Positions 52,837-60,514 of a stretch of 64,000 bases of DNA are shown here, one piece after another. The stretch lies in assembly GCA_020635715.1 (NCBI GenBank), contig JACJZG010000018.1:1-64000 (forward strand), written 5' to 3'. Under the pieces are notes generated by a model, which worked only from the letters and a program-made list of their open reading frames with translations, was not told the DNA's origin and did no database searches. The position numbers and the translations under genes are program-made. Every line of letters begins with the position of its first letter. Positions within the stretch are counted from its first letter, which is position 1. This DNA is from Flavobacteriales bacterium (GTDB lineage Bacteria; Bacteroidota; Bacteroidia; Flavobacteriales_F; PHOS-HE28).

Positions 52837-53565
52837 TCAGTAGGCCAGGTGCACGCTGAGCTGGAGCTGCGTCTTGCGCCACGAGGCGGTGCTCTGGAGC
52901 ATTGCACCCGCCTGCACACGCACATGCGCACCACACACCCGGCCAAGTGCCGCGTAGGCCCGGTCGCGATCGAAGATCTCCACCGTCCGTCCATCACCGA
53001 TGTCGCGTTCACCGTTCACGAAAAGTTCGTTGTACAGGGCGAAGTAGGTTGTCTTCGGCGCCATTCGTGGACCTGTGATGGGGATGTTGAGGAAGAGCGC
53101 ATACCGCACCCTCGTGCGCAGGTCCTGGTCCTGCACCGAACGCTCCTCCAACCGGAAGCGATGGGTCAGGAAGATGCGACCACCTGGATGGTGCGGCAGC
53201 AGTGCTTCCTGATAGAAGCGATGCTCTGCGGTGGTGGCACGAGCGGCTCCGGGAACACCGCTGGTGACGTGTGCATAGCCCAGCGTGAAGGTGGCATTGA
53301 ACCCCTTGGGAAGGTAGGTGATGCCCCCGCGCAACAACAATTGCTCCAGGTCACCGCCCAAGTCCCAGTTCCTGAACTGCACATCACCTTGCAAGCCGAA
53401 CCTTCCGATGAGCGTATCGACCCGCCAGAAGGCCATGTACCAGGCACCGAGCTTGTCTTCGGCCACCTGTGCACGTGCGGGGAAGGGAAGGGTGAGCAGG
53501 AGGATACCGAACATCCGCGCGGCGGCCAGCCACCACCCCCAACGAACACGTAAGCGGTCGATCAC
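52837..53565 (-). CDS. DUF2490-family outer-membrane-type protein
   Basis: The 242-residue protein (GTG start overlapping the reductase stop; an ATG at 53514 is an alternative) has a signal peptide with LLLTLPFPARAQ. The remainder is amphipathic beta strands typical of DUF2490: DKLGAWYMAFWRVDTLIG, RFGLQGDVQFRNWDLGGDLEQ, HRFRLEERSVQ and LRTRVRYALFLNIPI, ending in LSVHLAY with a terminal aromatic. It is likely a small outer-membrane beta-barrel. Function is unknown. Confidence 0.82.
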   Translation of the reverse strand: MIDRLRVRWGWWLAAARMFGILLLTLPFPARAQVAEDKLGAWYMAFWRVDTLIGRFGLQGDVQFRNWDLGGDLEQLLLRGGITYLPKGFNATFTLGYAHVTSGVPGAARATTAEHRFYQEALLPHHPGGRIFLTHRFRLEERSVQDQDLRTRVRYALFLNIPITGPRMAPKTTYFALYNELFVNGERDIGDGRTVEIFDRDRAYAALGRVCGAHVRVQAGAMLQSTASWRKTQLQLSVHLAY

Positions 53566-54530
53566 TCCTTCAGGGTGTTCTCGACATCACGCATCACCGC
53601 AGGGGTGAACAGGTCCTGCGCCTCCACGGCCTTAAGGTTCTCCTCGAGCTGCCCGGTCCGGCTCGCACCCAGGATCACCGTGCTCACGCGCGGGTTCGTC
53701 AAACACCAGGCGATCGCGAAGACGGGCAAGGAGAGGCCCATCCCCTCGGCGATGGCTTTCAACCGGTCGACGATGCGGAGGCGCGCTTCGTTCAACTCCC
53801 GTTCACGCAGCCAGTCGAGACCGGCCATGCGGAGTCGGGATGAAGCATCACCCTCCAGGCTGTGCTTGCCGGTGAGCACACCACTTGCCAGCGGGCTCCA
53901 GATGGTGGTTCCGAGTCCAACGGTGTCGTACAAGGCTGCGAACTCCCGCTCCACCTTGTCCCGATGGAACAGGTTGTACTGTGGCTGTTCCATCACCGGG
54001 ACGATCAGGTGGTGCCGCTCCGCCACCGCATGGGCCTCGGCGATCCCTTCGGCGCTCCATTCGCTGGTGCCCCAGTACAGGACCTTGCCCTGCATGATCA
54101 GCTGGTGCATGGCCCATACCGTTTCACTGATCGGCGTGTTCGGGTCGGGGCGGTGGCAGAAGTAGAGATCGAGGTAGTCCACCTGCAGGCGTTGGAGCGC
54201 GGCGTGGCAGGCTTCGACCAGGTGCTTCCGGTGCAACCCGAGCTGGGTGGGCAACTTGCCGCCCGCACCGAAGAAGGCCTTGCTGCTGACGACCCATGTA
54301 TCACGCGGCCACTCCATCCTCTTGAGGATGCGACCCATCACGCGCTCGCTCTCGCCGCGCGAATAGATCTCGGCATTATCGAAGAAGTTGACCCCATTGT
54401 CGTAGGCCAGCTTCATCAGATCCGCCGCGGTATCATCCCCCACCTGCTTCCCGAAGGTGAGCCATGAGCCCAGTGACAGTTCGGATACCTGAAGGCCGGA
54501 AGTGCCGAGGCGACGGTAACGCATGGTCAT
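53562..54530 (-). CDS. Aldo/keto reductase
   Basis: The 322-residue (alpha/beta)8-barrel NADPH-dependent oxidoreductase has the catalytic Asp and Tyr in FFDNAEIYSRGESERVMG, Lys in TWVVSSKAFFG and His in DLYFCHRPD, with the C-terminal cofactor-binding VSTVILGASRTGQLEENL. It belongs to the broad group of potassium-channel beta-subunit-like/YghZ-like reductases. The substrate is unknown. Two ATGs six bases apart are possible at the start. It overlaps DUF2490 by four bases (GTGA), so the two are co-expressed. Confidence 0.93.
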   Translation of the reverse strand: MTMRYRRLGTSGLQVSELSLGSWLTFGKQVGDDTAADLMKLAYDNGVNFFDNAEIYSRGESERVMGRILKRMEWPRDTWVVSSKAFFGAGGKLPTQLGLHRKHLVEACHAALQRLQVDYLDLYFCHRPDPNTPISETVWAMHQLIMQGKVLYWGTSEWSAEGIAEAHAVAERHHLIVPVMEQPQYNLFHRDKVEREFAALYDTVGLGTTIWSPLASGVLTGKHSLEGDASSRLRMAGLDWLRERELNEARLRIVDRLKAIAEGMGLSLPVFAIAWCLTNPRVSTVILGASRTGQLEENLKAVEAQDLFTPAVMRDVENTLKE

Positions 54531-54623
54531 GGTGCGAAGTTCGGCATCACCCCGGGACCGACGCCGATGATCGATTTCACGGTCTTTTCACCCCGCTATC
54601 CAGCCCTCTTCATTCCCGCCCTG

Positions 54624-54631
54624 GACTTTTG
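54624..54631 (+). promoter_or_regulatory. -7-like box (GACTTTTG) of the candidate non-coding RNA
   Basis: One mismatch to TAnnTTTG. The first stem of the folded RNA starts two bases after it, close to the expected start point. Confidence 0.5.
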
Positions 54632-54632
54632 T

Positions 54633-54808
54633 CGCGGTCAAGGAAGTAGGAGTTCGGTTCATTGAGGAACACCGCGATACGATAGGTCGACCGGCGGCAA
54701 CGGCGCTCGATCGGTTTGGGAGGACCGGATCCTGAACGAAGGTTAGGGGGATCCGATCGGGCGGTGTTCCAAGGACCGCGGAAGAGGGCTCGGGGACGGG
54801 CCCTCTTC
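54633..54808 (+). ncRNA. Candidate structured non-coding RNA with terminator
   Basis: Three nested elements are perfect by eye. CGCGGTC (54633-54639) pairs with GACCGCG (54774-54780). GGAACACCGC (54666-54675) pairs with GCGGTGTTCC (54761-54770). An inner stem is either CGGATCC/GGATCCG (54726-54732 with 54749-54755) or CGATCGG/CCGATCG (54708-54714 with 54753-54759). A terminator hairpin (54781-54808) follows the outer stem without a gap. No open frame of note crosses it. The long rod with a large one-sided bulge near its base is reminiscent of 6S RNA, but I cannot confirm any family. The next gene has its own promoter. Confidence 0.6.
54781..54808 (+). terminator. Terminator hairpin of the candidate RNA
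   Basis: GAAGAGGGC (54781-54789) pairs with GCCCTCTTC (54800-54808) around a loop containing CGGGGAC; followed by ATTGCTT. The same loop motif occurs in the hairpin at 58210-58233. Confidence 0.7.
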
Positions 54809-54858
54809 ATTGCTTCCGGTCATTTGGTCCACCCTGCGCATCACACCGCCGATGAGCC

Positions 54859-54866
54859 TAGATTTG
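54859..54866 (+). promoter_or_regulatory. -7 promoter box (TAGATTTG) of the response-regulator gene
   Basis: Exact TAnnTTTG ending 3 nt before the ATG at 54870, implying a leaderless mRNA and ruling out the longer in-frame starts. Confidence 0.6.
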
Positions 54867-54869
54867 AAC

Positions 54870-55550
54870 ATGCGTATCCTGGTCGTGGAGGACGAACCCA
54901 AGGTGGCAGCCTTCCTCAAACAAGGGTTGGAGGAAAGTGGCCATCAGGTGATGAGCGCTGTGGACGGCCTCACGGGCAAACGTCTGGCCATCGATGGGAC
55001 CTTCGACCTGATCATGCTGGACGTGCTCCTTCCCGGCCTGAACGGTGTGGAGGTGTGCAGGGCGATCCGGCAGGCTGGCGACAGCACCCCTATCCTCATG
55101 CTCACCGCCCTGGGCACCACAGATGACAAGGTGGCCGGACTGGATGCCGGTGCCGATGATTACCTGGTCAAACCGTTCGAATTCCAGGAGCTGCTTGCTC
55201 GGGTGCGCTCCCTGTCGCGGCGTGGTTCCGTGCCTCCCGAGGCCACGGAAACGCTCTCCTACGCGAACCTCGAACTGGACCTGGTGAAGAAGGAGGCCTC
55301 CCGCAGCGGACAGCGCATCCAATTGACGGCGAAGGAATACGCCCTGCTCGAACTCTTCATGCGCAACCCGGAACGCCTGCTCTCCCGCGCCCTGATCAGT
55401 GAGCGCGTCTGGGATATCGACTTCGATACCGGGACCAATGTGGTGGAGGCCTACATCAAGTTGCTCCGCAAGAAGGTGGATCGTGATTTCGAGCCGAAGC
55501 TTATCCACAACCGGGTCGGCATGGGGTACATCCTTACGGACAGACCATGA
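54870..55550 (+). CDS. OmpR-family response regulator
   Basis: The 226-residue regulator has a receiver with VVEDE at residues 5-9, phospho-Asp51 (LIMLDVLLPG) and DDYLVKPFEFQELL. The winged helix contains IQLTAKEYALLELFMRNPERLLSR, TNVVEAYIKLLRKKVD and VGMGYIL. The start at 54870 (MRILVVEDE) is supported by the exact promoter box three bases upstream; in-frame ATGs at 54810 and 54852 lie before or in the promoter. It is coupled to the following kinase (ATGA overlap). The layout is like CusR/copper- or drug-responsive pairs, but the signal is not known. Confidence 0.93.
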   Translation: MRILVVEDEPKVAAFLKQGLEESGHQVMSAVDGLTGKRLAIDGTFDLIMLDVLLPGLNGVEVCRAIRQAGDSTPILMLTALGTTDDKVAGLDAGADDYLVKPFEFQELLARVRSLSRRGSVPPEATETLSYANLELDLVKKEASRSGQRIQLTAKEYALLELFMRNPERLLSRALISERVWDIDFDTGTNVVEAYIKLLRKKVDRDFEPKLIHNRVGMGYILTDRP

Positions 55551-56923
55551 CCATACGCACGCGGCTCGCGGTGCAATTCGTGGTCCTGGCTTCGCTCACC
55601 CTTGGTGTGGCCTTCGCCGTGGTGTACCTGCGGGCCGCGGACTTCCGGCAGGACGAATTCCTCAGCCGCCTGCACGACCGCGGCGTGAACGCGGCGAAAC
55701 TGCTCATCCAGGTGGAACAAGTGGATGACAAGCTCCTCCGCATCATGGAAGGGAAAAGTCCCGTTCGCCTGCCCGAAGAGGAGATCACCATCTTCGATGA
55801 GGCCAACGTGGAACTGCTCCACCTGGGCGGGAACGCGGGTCTCATGGCCATCGAACCGGCCATGCTGGACAGCGTTCGCGCCAACGGCAGGGTCAAACGG
55901 ATGGTCGAGGAACGCGAGATGCTCGCCTTCGAATTCGAAGATGAGGCCCGGCGGTATGTGGTGGTCGCTTCCGGAAGGGACATCTACGGCCGGCGCAAAC
56001 TGCGGAACCAGGCGCGCGTGATGGTCGCCACCTTCCTCACGGGATTGTTGTTGATGTTCCTCGTTGGTCGCGTGTATGCGCGGCGGGCGCTTTCGCCATT
56101 GCAACGCCTGGTCGTGGACCTGCAGGGGATCGGGGCATCGGACCTCGGCAAACGGATCAAGATGGGTGCGGGGTCTGACGAGATCGCTCAACTCGCCGCA
56201 TCGTTCAACGACCTGTTGGAACGCCTCCAGACCGCCTTCCACGTGCAGAAGAACTTCATCGGCAATGCCTCCCATGAGATGCGCACACCGCTCACGGCGA
56301 TCTCCGGACAACTGGAGGTGCTGCTGCTCAAGGAACGGACCGGAGAGGAGTACCGCGCCGTGGTGCGTTCCGTGGTGGAGGACATGCAGGCGCTCAACCG
56401 GCTGAGCGATCGCCTGCTGCTGATGGCCCAGGCCGAAACGGCTTCCGCGGCCATGACCTTCGCACCGGTGCGGATGGATGAAGTGGTCTGGGCCGCGCGT
56501 TCGGAGGCGATGCGGACCGACCCCGCCAACCGGGTGGACGTGATCATTGATGAAGTGGAGGAGGCGGACGACATCACCGTGAAGGGGAATGAAGCGCTGT
56601 TGCGTTCGGTCGTCGTGAACCTGTTGGAGAACGCATGCAAGTACTCGAGTGACAACCGGGCGCTCGTATCCTTGAACGGGAGTGGGACCATGGTGCGGTT
56701 GGTGGTGGAGGACCACGGTGTAGGGATAGCACCGGAGGACCACGAGCGGATCTTTGAGAACTTCTATCGGGCACGGAACACCGGAGGGGCAAAGGGCCAT
56801 GGGATCGGCCTTTCATTGGTGAAGCGTGTCGTGGACCTGCATGATGGCGGGATCGAGGTGAGTTCCTCGTTGGGATCCGGGACCACCTTCACCGTTCATC
56901 TCCGCAAGGCTGAGACAGCCTGA
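55547..56923 (+). CDS. HAMP-domain sensor histidine kinase
   Basis: The 458-residue kinase has a membrane segment at about 9-28, a ~125-residue periplasmic domain and a second membrane segment at about 157-178. A HAMP domain (RALSPLQRLVVDLQGI...DEIAQLAASFNDLLERL) and His243 in NASHEMRTPLTAISGQLEVLL follow. ATPase motifs are NLLENACKYSSD, VEDHGVGI and GHGIGLSLVKRVVDLH. It overlaps the regulator gene by ATGA and forms a standard two-component pair with it. Confidence 0.94.
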   Translation: MTIRTRLAVQFVVLASLTLGVAFAVVYLRAADFRQDEFLSRLHDRGVNAAKLLIQVEQVDDKLLRIMEGKSPVRLPEEEITIFDEANVELLHLGGNAGLMAIEPAMLDSVRANGRVKRMVEEREMLAFEFEDEARRYVVVASGRDIYGRRKLRNQARVMVATFLTGLLLMFLVGRVYARRALSPLQRLVVDLQGIGASDLGKRIKMGAGSDEIAQLAASFNDLLERLQTAFHVQKNFIGNASHEMRTPLTAISGQLEVLLLKERTGEEYRAVVRSVVEDMQALNRLSDRLLLMAQAETASAAMTFAPVRMDEVVWAARSEAMRTDPANRVDVIIDEVEEADDITVKGNEALLRSVVVNLLENACKYSSDNRALVSLNGSGTMVRLVVEDHGVGIAPEDHERIFENFYRARNTGGAKGHGIGLSLVKRVVDLHDGGIEVSSSLGSGTTFTVHLRKAETA

Positions 56924-56979
56924 CGATCTTCACTTCTTTTTCCCTCGAAAAGCACAACGTTCATGGCGAAGGGCCACGT

Positions 56980-57867
56980 ATGACGGCCAAAACCATGCAC
57001 ATGTCCACACAGGGAAGGAAGGGAAGGAACAAGAGGCTGGCAATGGCCGCTCTTGTATTGATCGGGTCGTCCGCCGTTGGAAGCACCATCCACCTCCATT
57101 TGCAACGCGAGGAACTGGAAGCGGAGATGACCACCGAAAGGAACAACGCTGAACGGGCGCGATCCGGTCAACAACTGATGCAGGTGAAACTGCTTGAGGC
57201 GACGGCACTTCTTGAGCGGACGCGCCAGCAAGGTGCCGTCGCACAAGAGACCATCACTGCGATGGAACAGCGGCTGAACGAGACCCTTGCCCGTGCCGAG
57301 TCCCTGGAAAGGGCCGCGGACCACAGCTCGCGACGCAACGCCGAACTGGCGGAACTGCGCGAGGCAGCACAACAGCTGCGGGATGAACTGGACCGCGCCC
57401 GCGCCAACGAGATCGAGCTCCGTACCACGGCCGATCGCGCCATCGCCGATCGCGATGTCCTGGCCGCACGGCTCGAGCAACGGGAGGCCGCCGCCCTCAT
57501 GGTGGACAACGCCGGCTTGGATGCGACGAAGGGCAGAAAGGGAAGGCTCACCGTGGTGGCCCGTCGCACCAGGGAGGTACGGATGGCCTTCGATCTTCCA
57601 GAAGCGCTGGCCCGCGAAGCGAACTATCGCATCATAGCGCCGGATGGATCGGTGTTCGATGGAGGCGAGCCCGTGGTGTCCACCGGTGGGATACCCGCTG
57701 ATGCCACTGCGAGCACAAGCGGCATGGCCAGTCCGGTGGCCAAGCATCCCACATCACATGTCGATCTCCGCTTCAGGACCACGGAACGGCTGAAACCAGG
57801 CGCGTACCGCGTGGAAGTGCTCTCCGGCTCCGATCACCTGCAGACCCTGCAGCTCAATCTGCGCTGA
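56980..57867 (+). CDS. Membrane-anchored coiled-coil protein of unknown function
   Basis: The 295-residue protein has a basic N-terminus (KGRNKR), one membrane segment at about 22-38 and a long Glu/Arg/Ala-rich coiled coil at about 45-180 (REELEAEMTTERNNAERARS, LAELREAAQQLRDELDRA). A globular C-terminal domain of ~100 residues follows (GRLTVVARRTREVRMAFDLP, VDLRFRTTERLKPGAYRVEVLSGS). Other in-frame Mets near the start (residues 6 and 8) are possible. It follows the two-component pair by ~56 bp in the same direction and could be a target. No family was recognised. Confidence 0.7.
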   Translation: MTAKTMHMSTQGRKGRNKRLAMAALVLIGSSAVGSTIHLHLQREELEAEMTTERNNAERARSGQQLMQVKLLEATALLERTRQQGAVAQETITAMEQRLNETLARAESLERAADHSSRRNAELAELREAAQQLRDELDRARANEIELRTTADRAIADRDVLAARLEQREAAALMVDNAGLDATKGRKGRLTVVARRTREVRMAFDLPEALAREANYRIIAPDGSVFDGGEPVVSTGGIPADATASTSGMASPVAKHPTSHVDLRFRTTERLKPGAYRVEVLSGSDHLQTLQLNLR

Positions 57868-57891
57868 CCTTACGGATCTTCGTCATCGCGC

Positions 57892-57920
57892 GGAGCGGGT
57901 ACCCGACAGGTATCCGCTCT
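57892..57920 (+). terminator. Terminator-like hairpin after the coiled-coil gene
   Basis: GAGCGGGTACC (57893-57903) pairs with GGTATCCGCTC (57909-57919), one G-T wobble, 5-nt loop CGACA. It lies 25 nt after the stop codon; the T-tract is weak. Confidence 0.6.
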
Positions 57921-58065
57921 GTCCGTTCATGCCGTTGATCAGCCATTTTGCCGATCCGATGCACCGCACTTGTTGAAGGACCGTGGACAAGTCGCACCTG
58001 CCGATACAACATGTTGATGTTCGCATCATCTTACTGGAACGTCCGCGCCTCACCTTGGCTTCATC

Positions 58066-58185
58066 ATGTACGATCCCTGCTTCCGCTGCCTGAACCCGAC
58101 GTGCCCTGAGCAAGGTGCCGTTGCGCTGATCACCTGGCTCCTGCCCGGGAGGGTATCGCCACTGCCCAGTCGGCAGCGGGCGTGA
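58066..58185 (+). CDS. Possible 39-residue cysteine-containing small protein
   Basis: The frame starts MYDPCFRCLNPTCPEQG, with three cysteines in CxxC...C spacing, and continues to a basic end (LPSRQRA). A CACCTTGG box (58051-58058) ends 7 nt before the ATG, the same arrangement as at many certain genes here, and a strong hairpin (58210-58233) follows 25 nt after the stop. Homology is unknown; it could be a small metal-binding or regulatory peptide, or a chance frame. Confidence 0.35.
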   Translation: MYDPCFRCLNPTCPEQGAVALITWLLPGRVSPLPSRQRA

Positions 58186-58209
58186 TCAACGCTGCGCGGA
58201 AGGAACACG

Positions 58210-58233
58210 AGAGGCCCCGGGGACGGGGCCTCT
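58210..58233. terminator. Strong GC-rich terminator hairpin
   Basis: AGAGGCCCC (58210-58218) pairs with GGGGCCTCT (58225-58233); the loop has GGGGAC, as in the hairpin at 54781-54808. It can serve the small frame on the plus strand and the small membrane-protein gene on the minus strand. Confidence 0.7.
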
Positions 58234-58253
58234 TCGCGTTCGGTGCCTGGCCA

Positions 58254-58523
58254 TTATCCGATCCAACCTTGATGCAGCGCAAGCCGATAAACGGTGAGCC
58301 CGATGAACAGCAGGAAGCCGACCACCGCCATTCCGTTGAACACGCGCCGACCCGTGGTACGCCAAAGTGCAAGCCCGATGAAGCCGAGCACTACGCCGGC
58401 GGTGCCGATCGTCTTCGTGACCTGATGATCGGTGAGATCGATGACCAAGGCGACCAACGAGGCCACCACAGCCACCCAATACCACCGTGCGTCGATCGGT
58501 CGAGTGTTCGTTGCCGTGTTCAT
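58254..58523 (-). CDS. Small three-helix membrane protein
   Basis: The 89-residue protein has three predicted membrane segments (WYWVAVVASLVALVIDL, IGTAGVVLGFIGLALW, FNGMAVVGFLLFIGLTVYRLAL) and short polar ends. It lies 40 nt downstream of the ABC ATPase gene in the same direction and so may belong to the exporter transcript. A TATATTG sequence upstream could be a separate promoter. No family was recognised. Confidence 0.7.
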   Translation of the reverse strand: MNTATNTRPIDARWYWVAVVASLVALVIDLTDHQVTKTIGTAGVVLGFIGLALWRTTGRRVFNGMAVVGFLLFIGLTVYRLALHQGWIG

Positions 58524-58563
58524 GGTACGAGGTGTATTGGTGAACGGAAGAACAATATACCCT

Positions 58564-59244
58564 TCATCTCAACACCCGTCCGTCCTCCATCTCGATGTTG
58601 CGATGCGTGCGCGCAGCGAAGTCGACATCGTGGGTGACGATGAGCAGGCTGCGCTTGTGCTCGGTGGCGATGTGTTCGAAGATGCTGAAGACGATCTCCG
58701 AGTTCTTCTTGTCCAGGTTCCCGGTGGGTTCGTCGCCCATGATGATGAGCGGATCATTGATCAGTGCCCTGGCGATGGCCACGCGCTGCTTCTGGCCGCC
58801 ACTGAGCTGGTTCGCCATCTTTAAAGCCTGGTCGGCCATGTCCAACTGCCGCAACCGGTCCATGGCATCGGCCTCCACCTCGGCCGCGCTCTTACGACCC
58901 AGCTTCAGCCCCGGCAACATCACGTTCCGCAGCACGCTGAACTCCGGCAACAGGTAGTGGAACTGGAACACGAATCCGATCTTCTCGTTCCGGATCCGCG
59001 CCAGCCGACCCTTGTCCGCGCCTGCGGTGGCCTCCCCATCGATGAGGACCTCCCCCGTGTAGTCCGTGTCCATGGTGCTCAGGATGTACAGCAGGGTGCT
59101 CTTGCCACATCCGCTCTTGCCGGTCACACTGACGAACTCGCCGCGCCTGACCTCAAGCGATACATCCTTCAGGACCGGTACGGTGACCGGGTCATGGAAG
59201 GACTTGTTCACCTTCACCACCTCCAGCGCATTGGTGTTGCTCAT
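58564..59244 (-). CDS. ABC transporter ATP-binding protein (LolD/MacB-type)
   Basis: The 226-residue ATPase has Walker A GKSGCGKST, Q-loop FQFHYLLPEFSVLRNV, signature LSGGQKQRVAIARAL, Walker B LIIMGDEPTGNLD and switch His in LIVTHDVDFA. It is of the LolD/MacB ATPase subgroup that works with FtsX-fold permeases. The start at 59244 (MSNTNALEV) overlaps the permease stop (ATGA). With the adaptor and permease it forms a tripartite exporter or a lipoprotein-handling system. Confidence 0.94.
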   Translation of the reverse strand: MSNTNALEVVKVNKSFHDPVTVPVLKDVSLEVRRGEFVSVTGKSGCGKSTLLYILSTMDTDYTGEVLIDGEATAGADKGRLARIRNEKIGFVFQFHYLLPEFSVLRNVMLPGLKLGRKSAAEVEADAMDRLRQLDMADQALKMANQLSGGQKQRVAIARALINDPLIIMGDEPTGNLDKKNSEIVFSIFEHIATEHKRSLLIVTHDVDFAARTHRNIEMEDGRVLR

Positions 59245-60512
59245 TTTCCACGAATGATCTCCACGGGATCGACCTCCGCGGCCTTGCGTGCCGGGAACCA
59301 ACCTGCGACCCAGGTGGTGAGCAATGCGAAGGTGACCGCGATGAGGTAGTACTTGGGGTCGTAATCGATCGGGAAGGTGCTCACCGTAGGTAGCGCCTGG
59401 GTGACGAAGGGGATGTTGTCGATGATGTGCTGCATGATGAAGCCGAATAGCAGACCGCCGACCGCACCCACCGCGCCGATGACCATGCTCAGGGCAAGGA
59501 AGATGCGGCGCACATCACCACCGCTGAATCCGGTGGCCTTCAAGATCGCGATGGAGTCCAGCTTCTCGTAAATGAGCATGTTCAGGATGTTGTAGATCCC
59601 GAAGCCGGAGACCACGAGCAGGACGACGCCCACCGCGTAGCTGATGATGTTGCGTACCTGTGTGCCGGTCTCGAACTGCGCGTTCGCGGTCTCGATGTCC
59701 AATGCGTCCACATCAAAGCGCTGCGCCAGTTCCCGCGCCATGGCCGGCGCCTGGCCGATGTCCTTCAGCTTCACATTGATATCCGTCAGGTAGCTCCCGG
59801 GCCTACCCAGCAGTTCCTGCACGGTGCGGATGCTGGCGTAGCACTGCACCTTGTCGTAGTCGGCGATCCCGCTCTGGAAAATGCCGGTCACCCGCAGAAG
59901 CGCGCGATCACCTACTGCCGTGGTCACCTGCACCACGTCGCCGATGTTCGCCGCCATCATGTCCGCCAGGCCCTTACCCAGCACCACCGCATTGTTGCCG
60001 GTGGCCAGGTCACGCGCCTCCCCCTCCACGAGGTAGTCCGCGAACATGTAGTAACGTACCTCCTGCTCCACCTCGATGCCGCTGATCTGCGCGTTGAGGT
60101 CCGTGGTTCCCACGTTGAAGAAGACCTGGGCGACCAGCCGCGGCGTGACATCCAGTACCCGTGGATCCTTCTCCAGGGTGCGCATGATGCCCAGCGCATT
60201 GCGCAGCTTCTGCAGCTCGCTCTTCGGCTTCACCGAACGGATGAAGTGATGGACGGTGGTGTCCGCGGCATCGTGCTTCTCCCGCCAGGCACGTGCCACC
60301 GGCTGCTCCGGAGATGCCTTCAGTTCATTGTATAGCCGGATATGGGGTGTACGGTTCAGGATCAGCCCATCGAGCAGGTCGTTCAAGCCGTTCATGAAGC
60401 CGAGCAGCGTCACGAACATGGTGATGCTGAACATCACGCCCACTGCGGCCACGACGCTCTGCTTCAGTTTGGCGCGCAGGATCGTGATCGCGATGCTGAT
60501 GAGCAGACGCAT
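59241..60512 (-). CDS. ABC transporter permease (FtsX/MacB-like)
   Basis: The 423-residue inner-membrane protein has an N-terminal membrane helix (about 18-40), a large periplasmic MacB-PCD-type domain (about 45-270) and three C-terminal helices with the FtsX pattern (ISYAVGVVLLVVSGFGIYNILNM, IFLALSMVIGAVGAVGGLLFGF, LIAVTFALLTTWVAGWFPA). The final GWFPARKAAEVDPVEIIRGK motif is the usual coupling end. Four-helix LolC/E-like and MacB-like permeases are alike. Its gene lies between the adaptor (2 nt) and the ATPase (ATGA overlap). Confidence 0.93.
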   Translation of the reverse strand: MRLLISIAITILRAKLKQSVVAAVGVMFSITMFVTLLGFMNGLNDLLDGLILNRTPHIRLYNELKASPEQPVARAWREKHDAADTTVHHFIRSVKPKSELQKLRNALGIMRTLEKDPRVLDVTPRLVAQVFFNVGTTDLNAQISGIEVEQEVRYYMFADYLVEGEARDLATGNNAVVLGKGLADMMAANIGDVVQVTTAVGDRALLRVTGIFQSGIADYDKVQCYASIRTVQELLGRPGSYLTDINVKLKDIGQAPAMARELAQRFDVDALDIETANAQFETGTQVRNIISYAVGVVLLVVSGFGIYNILNMLIYEKLDSIAILKATGFSGGDVRRIFLALSMVIGAVGAVGGLLFGFIMQHIIDNIPFVTQALPTVSTFPIDYDPKYYLIAVTFALLTTWVAGWFPARKAAEVDPVEIIRGK

Positions 60513-60514
60513 CC

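Noticed and set aside
54810..54869. Longer N-terminus for the response regulator (starts at 54810 or 54852)
   Set aside because: These extensions lie upstream of or across an exact TAGATTTG promoter box, and the receiver domain begins at the ATG at 54870.
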